Origin: a virus
Direction: 5' to 3' (one strand)
IMG/VR virus record: IMGVR_UViG_3300045996_002689
Coordinates: 1-64,000 of that record
DNA: 64,000 nucleotides
Position numbers and translations under genes: made by a program
Shown here: positions 29,277-39,300 of the stretch, piece by piece
Layout: each line of letters starts with the position of its first letter
Numbering within the stretch: position 1 is the stretch's first letter
The notes under the pieces: model-generated
Told to the model about the DNA's origin: nothing
What the model saw: the letters and a program-made list of their open reading frames with translations, nothing else
Databases searched by the model: none

Positions 29277-30857
29277 ATGCAATGGTACGGGAGGCTCTCA
29301 ATGGCACTTAGCGAAGGGTTAGGCGTCTTTCGTCGCGTCTACAACAACCCTGATGCCTTTGTCTCGCAAACGCGATACGAGGCATGGGTAGACCGGTACA
29401 CACTCAACTGGAGCTACTACATCGGCAGCGCCCTGGACAACCTGGGCATCTGGAGCGCCTACCGCGCCCAACACAGGCTTTACAAGTTCACGCGCAATGT
29501 CTACAACCCCACGCGCCGCCTGGTTGACTTCTACGCAGGAACCATCTACCCAGGCTTGCTCACGGCAGACGCGCGTCGTTTTGAAGATGGCACCGTGATC
29601 GCTATCCCCTTTGCGGAGGATACGCCCCGCACCCTCACCACCGCCATCGCAAGCCTGTGGAAGTGGAGCAACTGGCACATCCACAAGACCACCATGATCC
29701 GTTTTGCCGCCACCGCGGGGGAGTGTCTTGTCGAGATCATCGATGACCTAGAGGCGCGCAAGATTTATTTCCAGGTGTGGTACCCTTCGATGGTGCGCAA
29801 CGTGCGCCTGGATGTGCGCGGCAACGTCAAGTCCTATACCATCGAGTACACCTACGAAGAAGAGGTTGACGATCCGGACGGCATCAAGACCGGTCGCAGG
29901 TATCGCTACAAAAAGATTGTCACCGATACCACCGTGCGCACTTTTCGTGATGACCAGCCTTACGCTTATGACGAAAACGGCAGCGTCTACAGCCACCCCT
30001 ACGGCTTTGCGCCCGCCGTGTGGGTCAAGCACACCGAAGTCGGCTTGCCGCACGGCGAGCCTTGTATGCGCTACATGAGCAAGTGGGACGAACTCAACGC
30101 CCTGGCTTCGCATTGGCTCGACCAGGCGCACAGGGTACTAGAAGCGCCCCTACTTGTCAGCGGCGACGGCATCCAGCAACTCGACCTGGACGCCCCTACG
30201 CTTCCCAGCGAGCCAAGACGCCCCGATATGCAGCGCGCCGCTATCAACATATTGCGCGGCTCTTTGGGCAGCGACATCAAGGCCGTGCAGCCCCCTAGCG
30301 GCGATGTGATGCTGGCGGTTGACCACCTGATCGAAGAGATCGAGAAAGACCACCCCGAATTGACCATGCATCGCGAGATGCGCAAGATGAGCCAGGTCAC
30401 TGGCCCCGCCGTGACACGGCTCTTTGGCGATGTCGAGATCATGGTCAACGAGGCGCGCACCAACTACGACACGCAGATGGTCAAGGCGCACCAGATGGGG
30501 GTGGCGATTGGGGGGTACCGCGCCAACAACGGCGATTGGGGCGATGACCTGACCGAAGATCGGCGTGTCTTTCTGCCCTTTGGCCTGGAGTCCTACGAGC
30601 GCGGCGAGCTTGACTTTGAGATTGCCGACAGACCGCTGGTGCCCTTGGGTCGCTATGAGACGATCCAGACGCAGCGCAGCGAAGTGGCGCTCGCCCGCGA
30701 GGAACTGATGCTCAAACAACAACGCGCCATGCCGCTGGGCGCAGAGGGCAACCCAGGGCTTCCATCGGGCGACCAGGCCGTACAGATCAGCAACCGCCTG
30801 CGCATGCGAAGCTCGACCGAAGGCGTGGGCAGCAACAACGGCCCCGCCAACCCATGA
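29277..30857 (+). CDS. Portal protein
   Basis: A 526-aa protein directly after TerL, with GGGGTGAAAT before the ATG. The N-terminus (NWSYYIGSALDNLGIW, YKFTRNVYNPTRRLVDFYAG) and the central beta-rich region fit portals of the SPP1/HK97 class; a long helical stretch (about 340-400) is the likely stem and clip, and the C-terminus (ALAREELMLKQQRAMPLG) the crown. It forms the dodecameric DNA gate at one vertex. The assignment rests on gene order, size and overall pattern. Confidence 0.85.
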   Translation: MQWYGRLSMALSEGLGVFRRVYNNPDAFVSQTRYEAWVDRYTLNWSYYIGSALDNLGIWSAYRAQHRLYKFTRNVYNPTRRLVDFYAGTIYPGLLTADARRFEDGTVIAIPFAEDTPRTLTTAIASLWKWSNWHIHKTTMIRFAATAGECLVEIIDDLEARKIYFQVWYPSMVRNVRLDVRGNVKSYTIEYTYEEEVDDPDGIKTGRRYRYKKIVTDTTVRTFRDDQPYAYDENGSVYSHPYGFAPAVWVKHTEVGLPHGEPCMRYMSKWDELNALASHWLDQAHRVLEAPLLVSGDGIQQLDLDAPTLPSEPRRPDMQRAAINILRGSLGSDIKAVQPPSGDVMLAVDHLIEEIEKDHPELTMHREMRKMSQVTGPAVTRLFGDVEIMVNEARTNYDTQMVKAHQMGVAIGGYRANNGDWGDDLTEDRRVFLPFGLESYERGELDFEIADRPLVPLGRYETIQTQRSEVALAREELMLKQQRAMPLGAEGNPGLPSGDQAVQISNRLRMRSSTEGVGSNNGPANP

Positions 30858-30886
30858 GATTATCTCAGGAGACATGATAATTTCTC

Positions 30887-31642
30887 ATGCGCGAAGAGTT
30901 TATCGAGCTACTGACAAGGCTGGTGATGGATGGCTTTATCACCCTACAGGAGGCCGAGAGCCTGATCGATGAGTTTGACAGGGGCGGCACCTTGCCCGAA
31001 GGCTGGGCGTTGCCGCTACCGCTCGATGAAGCCGTGCCTGACGAAGAGGGCTTGCGCGAGGCCATGAACGAGGCTCTCTTGTTTTTTGCCGATGTACTGA
31101 GTGACGCCGTGGACGAAATTCAGGACGAGTTCATGCGCGATGTGGAGCGACTGGCGGACGACCTGCGCAGGGGGGCAATCACCCTCAAGACCTGGCATGA
31201 GCAGATGCGCGACCTGATCGTAGATTACCTGGCGAGAGCGGCGCAGGTAGGGGCGCAGCGAGCGATTGTCGGGGATGACGAGGATGAATTACTGGAGATT
31301 TTTGCCCTGCAACTGGCCTTTTTGTCCAGGTTTGCAGACCAGGCGGCAAGCGGCAGGCTGAGTGATGCTCAAATCCGCGAGCGCGCAAAACTTTATGCGG
31401 GAGAGGGCAGGGCGCTCTTTTACGAGCAGGCGGGCAGGACGGCGGCGCTCTACGGCTGGGTGGAAGATTACATCGCCGTCGATGACCGCAACACCTGCGG
31501 CCCCTGCGCCAGAGCCGAAGCCCAAGGCCCGTACCTGCCAGGTCAAGGCCCGATGCCTGGCAGGGTGTGTTTGGGGCGCGGCTATTGCAGATGTCGTAGA
31601 GCCTTGCGCTACGATGTGCAAGCCTATTTGCGGTTGGTATAA
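30887..31642 (+). CDS. Head morphogenesis protein (Mu F / SPP1 gp7-like)
   Basis: A 251-aa protein after the portal. The helical body is followed by DDRNTCGPCARAEAQGPYLP (about 198-217) and RVCLGRGYCRCRR, the Cys-rich C-terminal pattern of the Mu F-like family (DxxTCxxC ... CRC). Members enter the prohead with the portal and can affect DNA delivery. The N-terminal part (EEFIELLTRLVMDGFITLQE) is a separate helical domain. Confidence 0.75.
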   Translation: MREEFIELLTRLVMDGFITLQEAESLIDEFDRGGTLPEGWALPLPLDEAVPDEEGLREAMNEALLFFADVLSDAVDEIQDEFMRDVERLADDLRRGAITLKTWHEQMRDLIVDYLARAAQVGAQRAIVGDDEDELLEIFALQLAFLSRFADQAASGRLSDAQIRERAKLYAGEGRALFYEQAGRTAALYGWVEDYIAVDDRNTCGPCARAEAQGPYLPGQGPMPGRVCLGRGYCRCRRALRYDVQAYLRLV

Positions 31643-31698
31643 CTTATGTGCTTGAATTTAGCCAGGAAATGTGTTAACGTAAAAAGGAGAAGTGGGTA

Positions 31699-32328
31699 AT
31701 GCCTCAAGAAGAAAACACAAACCCGACGCAGGACGAAGCGATTAACACGCCCGCGACGGGGGGTTCCTCCGGCGAGAAGCCAAACCAGGGTAGTAATCCT
31801 CAAGAAGAGACAATCAAAGAGGGCGATGTCAAGAGCCTGCCCGAATGGGCAAGGATCGCCTTGGCTACCGCACGTCGCGAAGCGCAAGAGCGTAGGTTGG
31901 AACTGGAGAAACGCGACCGTGAGGAACAGACCAAAGCCAAGGATGAGCTGAAAGCCAAAGAGCAATGGCAGACCATTGCCCAGCAACAAGAGCAAGAGAT
32001 TGCCGCGCTAAAGCCAAAGGCTGATGCGGCGACCACCCTCAACGAGTTGCTGACGGCTCGCATCAACGCCGAGATCGCGGACTGGCCCGAAGAATTAAAG
32101 GGCACCGCGCCCGAAGGCGAAGTCACCGCGCTGGAGATGGTCAAGTGGGTAGACAAGATGCGGCCATTGGCGGATCGGCTCAAGGTAGCGACAACGCCCA
32201 AAGAAACACCCAAGCCGAAAGGCGGCAACCCACCTGGCCCTACACCTGGCGGCAAGGCGGGCGACCCTAGCGGCCCAAGCGACCCTGACGAAGCTGGCGA
32301 GCTTGTAGACCTGAGCCAGCGTTTCTAG
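31699..32328 (+). CDS. Scaffold protein
   Basis: A 209-aa, highly charged protein. A disordered N-terminus (about 1-45) precedes a long coiled coil (about 55-115, EAQERRLELEKRDREEQTKA and on) and a Pro/Gly-rich linker, ending in a short motif (DEAGELVDLSQRF). This is the pattern of capsid scaffolds, which shape the prohead and then leave. It sits between the Mu-F-like protein and the capsid genes. AAAGGAGAAGTGGGTA precedes the ATG. Confidence 0.8.
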   Translation: MPQEENTNPTQDEAINTPATGGSSGEKPNQGSNPQEETIKEGDVKSLPEWARIALATARREAQERRLELEKRDREEQTKAKDELKAKEQWQTIAQQQEQEIAALKPKADAATTLNELLTARINAEIADWPEELKGTAPEGEVTALEMVKWVDKMRPLADRLKVATTPKETPKPKGGNPPGPTPGGKAGDPSGPSDPDEAGELVDLSQRF

Positions 32329-32336
32329 GAGGTAAT

Positions 32337-32750
32337 ATGGCTGTTGTTGCCGTGGCGAACCGACTTTATGTGTCGCCGCCAAACGAGATGGAGATCACCC
32401 ATCGCAACTACCGCGTGGCTACCCAAATCCTACAAGGACAGGTAGGCGTGTGGAACGCGAGCGGGTTTATCATCCCCACGGGCACAGCGCCCGCCGCTGA
32501 TGTCCCTGTCGCGGGAATCGCCATGTTGCGCGGCGATCCTTCGATGTCGGTCGAAATGTTCCAGGAGGGTTTTTTGGCGGGTTACACCGTCAGCGGCCTT
32601 GCCCTCTACGACTACCTGTACGCAGGTGGATCGGGGAATGTGGAAACCACCGGAAACGTCATTATTGGTCAGGTCTTGCCCTATTCTTATTCGGGCGAGA
32701 AGATGGCCTATTTTGATTTTACGCGCTCCTGGCTGCTTAACGCCGTCTAG
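32337..32750 (+). CDS. Capsid decoration or stabilising protein
   Basis: A 137-aa beta-rich protein between scaffold and capsid, the usual place of head-decoration proteins. Features include ATQILQGQVGVWNASGFIIP (about 29-48), GIAMLRGDPSM and a C-terminal TRSWLLNAV. Proteins of this kind bind the expanded capsid lattice. No close family is claimed. Confidence 0.65.
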   Translation: MAVVAVANRLYVSPPNEMEITHRNYRVATQILQGQVGVWNASGFIIPTGTAPAADVPVAGIAMLRGDPSMSVEMFQEGFLAGYTVSGLALYDYLYAGGSGNVETTGNVIIGQVLPYSYSGEKMAYFDFTRSWLLNAV

Positions 32751-32780
32751 GACTTAGCGTAAGAAAGGCAAAGATCAATA

Positions 32781-33854
32781 ATGTCCACAACAATTTGGGG
32801 TTTACTGCAAGTCTCCGACGCCAATACTCCGGTACAGACGGTCGGGCAGCAGTTGACGTTTGAAGCGATCAACCGCTTCGCCGCCCGCCACAACACCAAT
32901 GTAGGCAATATCATCCGTCGTTTTGTCGATGACACCACGACCGATATTGAAACCTACTACGAGACGCCAGGCGGCGGTATGATGCAGGAAACCAACCGTC
33001 TGAGCCGCCCTGGGGCTGTCAAGACCTACGGGCGCTACAACGTCGGTTTCCCCATTCGCGATGCTCGCGACCAGATCGCAGGCGACGATATTACCTTCGC
33101 CTACTTGACGCTTGCCCAACTCCAGCGCCAAGTGACCAACATCTTTATCCGCCACTTAAATTGGGTGCGCTTCCACATCCTGCGCGCTTTGTTCAACAAC
33201 GCCAACGAGACTTTCTTTGACGAGTTCCTGCAAAGGGAGATCACGGTGCGCCGCTTGGCGAACACGGACGGCACGATCTATGCGCCCAATCTCAACGCCG
33301 AAACCGGCACGGACGACAACCACTATCTTGTCAGTGGCTATCTGTCGTCCGCCATCTCCAACACCAACAATCCCTTTATCACGCTGCGCGATGAGATCAC
33401 CGAGCATAGCGGCGACGGCAACATCGTCGTCTTTATCAATCCGGCTCAGAGCGCCGTGGTCAAGGCATTGGCCGATTTTGTCGGCTACACCGACCCCATG
33501 ATCCGCCTGCCAACCGACTCTACGGTGATCACCGGCGCGGCCCCTGATGGGCTACCTGGCACCGTGATCGGGCGCGTGTCGAGCGTGTGGGTTGTCGAAT
33601 GGACAACCATTCCTGCCGACTACATGGTGGCGCTTGACATCTCGCAGCCGCCGCCCTTGCGCAAGCGCATTGACATCGCCACCAACATCCAGGGGCGCGG
33701 TCAACTGGCGCTTATCGCCCGCCAGCAGGAGTTCCCGCTGGAAGAGAGCTTCTGGCGCGACCGCCACGGCTATGGCGTGGGCAACCGCCTGGGGACTGCG
33801 ATCATGCAGTTCAAGGCATCGGGCACCTACGACATTCCCGCGGCCTACGCATAG
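32781..33854 (+). CDS. Major capsid protein
   Basis: A 357-aa protein with no Cys-rich or membrane parts, right after scaffold and decoration genes and before a terminator. Long helix and beta pattern consistent with the HK97 fold: N-terminal arm (about 1-60), spine-helix-like region (TLAQLQRQVTNIFIRHLNWV, about 111-130), and a C-terminal domain with MVALDISQPPPLRKRID. No cleaved delta domain is apparent, as expected with a separate scaffold. The call rests on order, size and stop at a strong terminator. Confidence 0.85.
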   Translation: MSTTIWGLLQVSDANTPVQTVGQQLTFEAINRFAARHNTNVGNIIRRFVDDTTTDIETYYETPGGGMMQETNRLSRPGAVKTYGRYNVGFPIRDARDQIAGDDITFAYLTLAQLQRQVTNIFIRHLNWVRFHILRALFNNANETFFDEFLQREITVRRLANTDGTIYAPNLNAETGTDDNHYLVSGYLSSAISNTNNPFITLRDEITEHSGDGNIVVFINPAQSAVVKALADFVGYTDPMIRLPTDSTVITGAAPDGLPGTVIGRVSSVWVVEWTTIPADYMVALDISQPPPLRKRIDIATNIQGRGQLALIARQQEFPLEESFWRDRHGYGVGNRLGTAIMQFKASGTYDIPAAYA

Positions 33855-33873
33855 GCACTAGACATTTTGCTTT

Positions 33874-33912
33874 CTATGGGGGAGTGGGCAACAGGTACTC
33901 CCCCATAGTTTT
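33874..33912 (+). terminator. Terminator or attenuator after the capsid gene
   Basis: A perfect 12-bp stem CTATGGGGGAGT / ACTCCCCCATAG with an 11-base loop, then TTTTAG. The short T run suggests partial read-through, lowering expression of the connector genes relative to the capsid. Confidence 0.75.
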
Positions 33913-33926
33913 AGCGAGGAAACATT

Positions 33927-34295
33927 ATGGCAACCAGAGAAGCACTCGCCATCCGCGAGGAAAAAGCCCAGGCGCGCATTGTCGCAGCAGCCGAGAAACT
34001 AGCGGCGCAGACCGGCAATGTTATCCCAGAGATCAAGCCCACCACCCGCGACCCCTTTGCCAAGAGCGCCGAGCTTTACGAACAGGTGGCCGATCTGATG
34101 GAGTCGATGATCGTGCTGGATGTCGAGGAAGTAGACAACGACGATGACGATAACAAGCCGGACGGCGACGTAGACCAGACGCAAGATCAGGAGACAACTG
34201 GTGGCGGAGATAACCAGGAAGCAGGCGGCGGCAGCACTCCACGCCGGACTCGCCAACCTATCAAGAGAAGCAAGGCAAAGAGCAGACGGGGATAA
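33927..34295 (+). CDS. Hypothetical head-region protein with acidic/basic tail
   Basis: A 122-aa protein. A helical N-terminus (about 1-60) is followed by an Asp run (VDNDDDDNKPDGDVD), a Gly/Gln linker and a basic end (RRTRQPIKRSKAKSRRG). Alternating charge blocks suggest a nucleic-acid-facing or assembly role. It overlaps the next gene by 95 bases. Function unknown. Confidence 0.55.
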   Translation: MATREALAIREEKAQARIVAAAEKLAAQTGNVIPEIKPTTRDPFAKSAELYEQVADLMESMIVLDVEEVDNDDDDNKPDGDVDQTQDQETTGGGDNQEAGGGSTPRRTRQPIKRSKAKSRRG

Positions 34296-34704
34296 CCCCG
34301 AAGGCTACGGCTTTGACTTGGACAACGCCCTGCGCCGCATGTCTGTTGATGACGTTGCTGAGTTAACGTCCGCCAAGCAGATTGCGGCCTTTTTGATTCT
34401 GGCTAGGTACTACGCGCTGTGTAGGTTTGCCCAGCTAATCTCAACGCGTGTGGACACCGATGGCCTGACCCAGGAGGGCGACCGCGACAGCATCTTTGCG
34501 CATGTCATGGAACTTCGCGAGTACACCGCACGCGAGGCGCTTGCCTACGGCTATGTGCTGGAGGTGACAAGCGACAGCCTGATCGGGAGCGCCAACCAGG
34601 ACGTTGACCAGGATGGCGACAAGTCGGCCTGGGAGCGCGATGTGTTCCCCACCGACTACATCTCTGACCTGCCCTACTTTGAACCAGGATTCTACTACTA
34701 CTAG
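34201..34704 (+). CDS. Head-tail connector-like protein
   Basis: A 167-aa protein from a GTG. Helical throughout the first two-thirds (RRMSVDDVAELTSAKQIAAF), with an acidic Asp/Gln stretch near 130-140 and a Tyr-rich end. Size and place (after the capsid, before the tail completion protein) fit an adaptor that attaches to the portal. A later start may be real because of the long overlap with the previous gene. Confidence 0.55.
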   Translation: MAEITRKQAAAALHAGLANLSREARQRADGDNPEGYGFDLDNALRRMSVDDVAELTSAKQIAAFLILARYYALCRFAQLISTRVDTDGLTQEGDRDSIFAHVMELREYTAREALAYGYVLEVTSDSLIGSANQDVDQDGDKSAWERDVFPTDYISDLPYFEPGFYYY

Positions 34705-34706
34705 CC

Positions 34707-35216
34707 ATGTCGATCCAGTCACTCTTGGCTTCGCCCGATCCCCTGTGGACATTGATGGATGAGTTCTTGCGCCAACTCTGCGAAGAGTGGGCTTCGCAAT
34801 GGCTTGAGTTGCAGGATGCCCGCGTCGAGGTTGCCGAGCAGTACGACATCACCACTATCGAGTTGCCGGTGATCATCATTGTGGGCGTCGAGCGCAACAT
34901 GAGCGAAGCCGAAGCCGAGTTTGGCGACGGCGAGTACCACCTGAGCGGCTTGCGCTACCCGTATGAAATCCATATTGTCGGCAGCTTTGGCGTCCTGCAA
35001 GACGCCAAAAAGTTTGCGGCCCAAGCGTCAGCCTCCTTTAGTGATGCCCTGCGCCGCTACCCTACCTTTGGTGGATTGGGCGCAGAGAACGGGGAGGTTG
35101 TCGAGCTAATCGAGTTTGACGACGGAGATATTTACGTGCGCGGCATTGCAGGCCAGGAGTCAGGCAATTACACTGGTATAGCGATTGTGCGCCTACTTGT
35201 GCATACGGAGATATAA
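34707..35216 (+). CDS. Tail completion / head-tail joining protein
   Basis: A 169-aa alpha/beta protein two bases after the previous stop. LPVIIIVGVERNM, YPYEIHIVGSFG and TGIAIVRLLVHTEI are strands typical of head-tail joining or tail terminator proteins. It directly precedes the tail tube gene. Assignment by position and fold pattern. Confidence 0.6.
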   Translation: MSIQSLLASPDPLWTLMDEFLRQLCEEWASQWLELQDARVEVAEQYDITTIELPVIIIVGVERNMSEAEAEFGDGEYHLSGLRYPYEIHIVGSFGVLQDAKKFAAQASASFSDALRRYPTFGGLGAENGEVVELIEFDDGDIYVRGIAGQESGNYTGIAIVRLLVHTEI

Positions 35217-35218
35217 CA

Positions 35219-36328
35219 ATGGCGAGTCCATCCAGTTTGACTACTCGTATTGGGTTTGGGGCGCAAACGGTCAAGGGGACATTTCCGACCACCAACATCC
35301 AGCTTGCGCGGGGTATCAGCGCCGAGTCGATGCCGCAGCCCGATTACATCGAGAACGAGAACCAGATGATCGGCGTGCATGAACGCGCCACATCTGCACA
35401 GTCGGTAGCCGAACGGTCGAGCTTCTCGATTCCGGTTGACTACGACCTGGGGCTTTACCCCAAAAGTTTAGCGCACCTACTTTTTGGCGTGGGTTTTGTG
35501 CCAGGGACGGGCGTCACGACATCGGGCGTGACCGTGCATAAGCTGGTCAAGTCCAACCAGGCCGACGCCCCCTACCTGACCAACTACTTGCGCGCCGGTT
35601 CGGGCGCGGACAAGTTCACGCGCCAAATCCAGGACGTGCGTTTTAACCAGTTGGTGATCACCCTCACGCGCACATCAGGTGCCACGGTACGTGCGACCGG
35701 CATGGGACTCAACGAGACGGTGGTGGCCGATGGCGGCTACAGCGTGATTGCCGAAGCGGACACGCAGTTCCAGCCCTTCCTGGGCGGCTTCCTGTGGAAC
35801 ACAGCCGTAGGCTCCGACTATAACTTTGGCAGCTTCCGCGAGCATGTGATCACCATTGACCGTCCCATCGAAGAGGACGACCAGTACTTGCATGAGTTTT
35901 CCCGCAACGACAACCAGGAGATGAGCTTTGGTGTTTCGGGTGAAATCCGCGGGCTTGAGTTTAACCCCGCCGTCTACAACGAGCTTTATTACGGCGGCGT
36001 GGGCACGCTCACGGGAGCGAGCCTGTCGGTGACAAGCGTGTTGACCGGTCTGACAATGGAACTCAACACCAGCCGCGTGATCCCCACGACCTTGACGCCC
36101 TATAAGTTTATTATGAATATCCCTAAAGCAGAGATACGCATGACAAACTTTAGGTTCCAGGGCAACGAAATCGTGCGCGCCGACGCCAGGTGGCGCATGA
36201 TTGACGATGCAGCCACACCGCCGATCCGCGTCGAGCTACACAACGACGTGACCAGCTACCCGCACAACAACGCCTTGTTCTTGGCGGCGGGCGGCAGCGC
36301 GTGGACGTTGCCTGACGCAACACCTTAG
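35219..36328 (+). CDS. Major tail tube protein
   Basis: A 369-aa beta-rich protein. The N-terminus (LTTRIGFGAQTVKGTFPTTN) and the segment SFSIPVDYDLGLYPKSLAHL (about 72-91) match the common tail-tube pattern where the first domain packs into hexameric rings. The extra C-terminal region (about 270-365) may be an outer Ig-like domain. It forms the tube through which DNA passes. The call rests on position before the chaperone and tape measure genes and on this pattern. Confidence 0.75.
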   Translation: MASPSSLTTRIGFGAQTVKGTFPTTNIQLARGISAESMPQPDYIENENQMIGVHERATSAQSVAERSSFSIPVDYDLGLYPKSLAHLLFGVGFVPGTGVTTSGVTVHKLVKSNQADAPYLTNYLRAGSGADKFTRQIQDVRFNQLVITLTRTSGATVRATGMGLNETVVADGGYSVIAEADTQFQPFLGGFLWNTAVGSDYNFGSFREHVITIDRPIEEDDQYLHEFSRNDNQEMSFGVSGEIRGLEFNPAVYNELYYGGVGTLTGASLSVTSVLTGLTMELNTSRVIPTTLTPYKFIMNIPKAEIRMTNFRFQGNEIVRADARWRMIDDAATPPIRVELHNDVTSYPHNNALFLAAGGSAWTLPDATP

Positions 36329-36360
36329 TTTTATCTGGATAACGGCAAGGTTACGCTTGC

Positions 36361-39300
36361 ATGGCACTAAGATATGTGGTGGCCTCTGGAGGCTCAACAA
36401 CAGCATCCGGCACCGATCCCCAGGTGCCGATCACATCCAGCAGGGCGGCGTCGGTGGCGGTGGCGGGCGACAGCTTGCAGTTTGCGGGAGGAACCTATAC
36501 CGCCAACTTCGCCCTGACCAACAACGGGGCGGCGGGCAACCCGATCACGCTCTTTGCCGCGACTGGCGCGACGGTCATTTTCCAGGGCGAGCTTGACCTG
36601 ATCGGCAAGTCCTACGTGATCGTCCAGGACTTTAACTTTCGATCCGATGGCAACTTTAGTATTGACTCAAGCAATACGACTTCGCGGATCACCATAGACG
36701 GCTGCACCTTCCAGTCCTACGGCACCTGGGTTAGCACCTGGGTCTTTGCCCAGCTACACATGCGCGGACGCTACTGGATTATCCGTGACTGTTGGTTCTA
36801 CGAGTGGGTGGGTTCCGATGGACTCCAGTTGTGGGGAGAGTTCCACCTTTTTGAAAAGAACCACATGGGCTGGCACGATACGGGGCACGGCAGCTACATT
36901 GGTTATTGCGGTCGCAGCGTTTTCCGCGAGAACTACATACGCAACAAGTGGAGCGGCGTGCGTGAGTTTGTCGGGCGTCCTGAAACCGGCTCTGTCGAGT
37001 ACAGCGCCCCCAACAACCTGATCGAGGACAACACCTTCTACGACATGGGCTACGCAGGCACAGGCGGCTCATCCAGCAACGAAGGGTATCCCGCAAAGGG
37101 CTGGGCAATCGGCCCCACATCGAGTCCAGGCGACCACCAGCATATGAAGCTGGGCGGCATGGGAACAATTTTTCGCAACAATCTTTTTGTGGGCGGCAAC
37201 GAGGCGCAGACCGAGGTGCTAGAGCGCCCCTACCGCTGCAACATCCACATCACGCCCTATGTCGAAGGGCCGCAGACCGGACACAACAGTGTCTATATGG
37301 GCAACATGCGGCTCTACCACAACACTTTTTATGACAACAAGTACAACTGGATGACGGTGGACTACAACGCCAATCTGCATCCGATTGTAGAGATGGACGA
37401 CAACCGCCTGCTCAACAACGTTGTCCACCTGCAAGACCTGGCGGCGATTCGTTTTCAGCCCAGCACGCAGCAGTACTTTGATAGCTGGCATTTTCACAAG
37501 AACATTATCACGGGCACCGTGGTCGAGCATGGCGTGCGCACCCACGCCACCATTGTCGCTTTCCAGACTTTCTTTTCGGAGGAACATCCAGGACAGGCCA
37601 CAGGCAACAGCGCCACAGCGCCCACCCTGGTCAACCCTGTCCACAGCGACATCCACGCCGACCGCGATCTGGAGTTGCCGCGCAACCGCTTCCTGATTTC
37701 GCCCACCAGTCCGGTGGGCTACCAGACGGCGATACCGCTCACCACGGTCACATCGGGCAGCACGGGCACCACCATCAACGTGGCCGACGCCTTCGTCTTT
37801 TTCCCCGACAGCAACACCGTGGTTCCTGGGGACATGATCCGCATTGGCTCGCAGACGCGCAGGGTGATGACGCGCAACAGCGCCACGCAGATCACGGTAA
37901 ACTCCGCCATCACCGTATCGGCGGGCAACGCAATTTATCTCGACAAATATGGGGCAGCGCCCAGCGTGGGCATCGCTCCCTTAGTAGCAGATGACCCAGG
38001 AGGGGGAGGTGGCGACTTGCCGATAGCACTCAACACCACTCCCCTGCTCAAGCAGGGGTTAAGCGGCAATGCCACGGTATTTACAACCAATGCCGTGACA
38101 GCGCCAACGGCGGGGGCGCTTCTGATCCTTGCCGTTCACCTGACAAATTCAAGCGTGACGGCGGTGCCTGTTACTCTGACGGTCGCCAACGGCACGCTGG
38201 GCGGGGTAAGCGCATGGACGCAGATCGGGGCGACCGCCGCAGACTGGTCGCACGAAGCGGGCACCGATACCCATGCCCACCTCTTTTGGGCGACGGTGAC
38301 AGGCACGCCAAGCTCAGGCACTATTGCTATCACCGCCAGCGGTGTGGTTGATCGCTGGGTGGCTTCCGTGTGGGAGATCACGGGCGCTAACAACGCCGCG
38401 CCTATCGTGCAGTTTGCCGGTGGCACCAGCGCATCGACTACCCCCACCTTCAACCTGCCTTCCGTGCCCACGGCAGGCAACCTGGTGATGGGTTTCCTCA
38501 ACTCGCGCGCCGAGTTCTCCAGCGGCGGCAACGACACGACGCCAGGATCGGGCTACACCGAAGTCATGGACGAAAGCCCGCTGGGGTCGAGCGCGTGGAT
38601 GAGCGTCATCTACAAAACAACCAGCCTGGGGCAGCAGATCAACTGGACGGACGCCTGGAACATTCGCAACGTCTACGCGGGTATCGAGATCGCGGCAGGC
38701 GGCGGGGCTTACACCCTGGACGCGGCGGCGGCTTCCTTTGCCCTGACCGGTGTTGCCGCGGGTCTAAAGGCGCAGCGCAAGATCACGGCAGGCTTGGCTT
38801 CTTACATAGAGACAGGCATCGCCGCCAACTTGCTGCGCGGCACACGCGTGGCGGCAGGCGTGGGCGACTTTATCATCACCGCCAATAATCTGGGGCTTCT
38901 GGCGGGCAGGCGCGTGGCGTTGGCCGCAGCCGAGTACACGCTGTTGGGACAGCAGGTGCAGTTCCACAACACCTACTCGCTGGCGCTCGCCGCAGCTTCC
39001 TTCGCCTTATCGGGGCAAGATGTTGGCCTACTGGCGCAGCACTCGCTGGCGGCAGGAGCCAGCAGCTTTGCCCTGGCAGGCAACGCCCTTAACCTCTACC
39101 GCGGCTATGCGGCGGACGCAGAGGCGGGTGTCTTTGTGCTGGCGGGACAAGCCGTAAGCCCGCTGTGGGGCAGGAGACTACCGCTCGATGCAGCCAGCTA
39201 TGCCCTGACCGGCAATGCCCTGGGGCTTCTGGCGCAGCGGTTTATGAGCGCCGACAACGTGTTCTACGCCCTGACAGGCTTGGATGTCGTGCTGGACTAC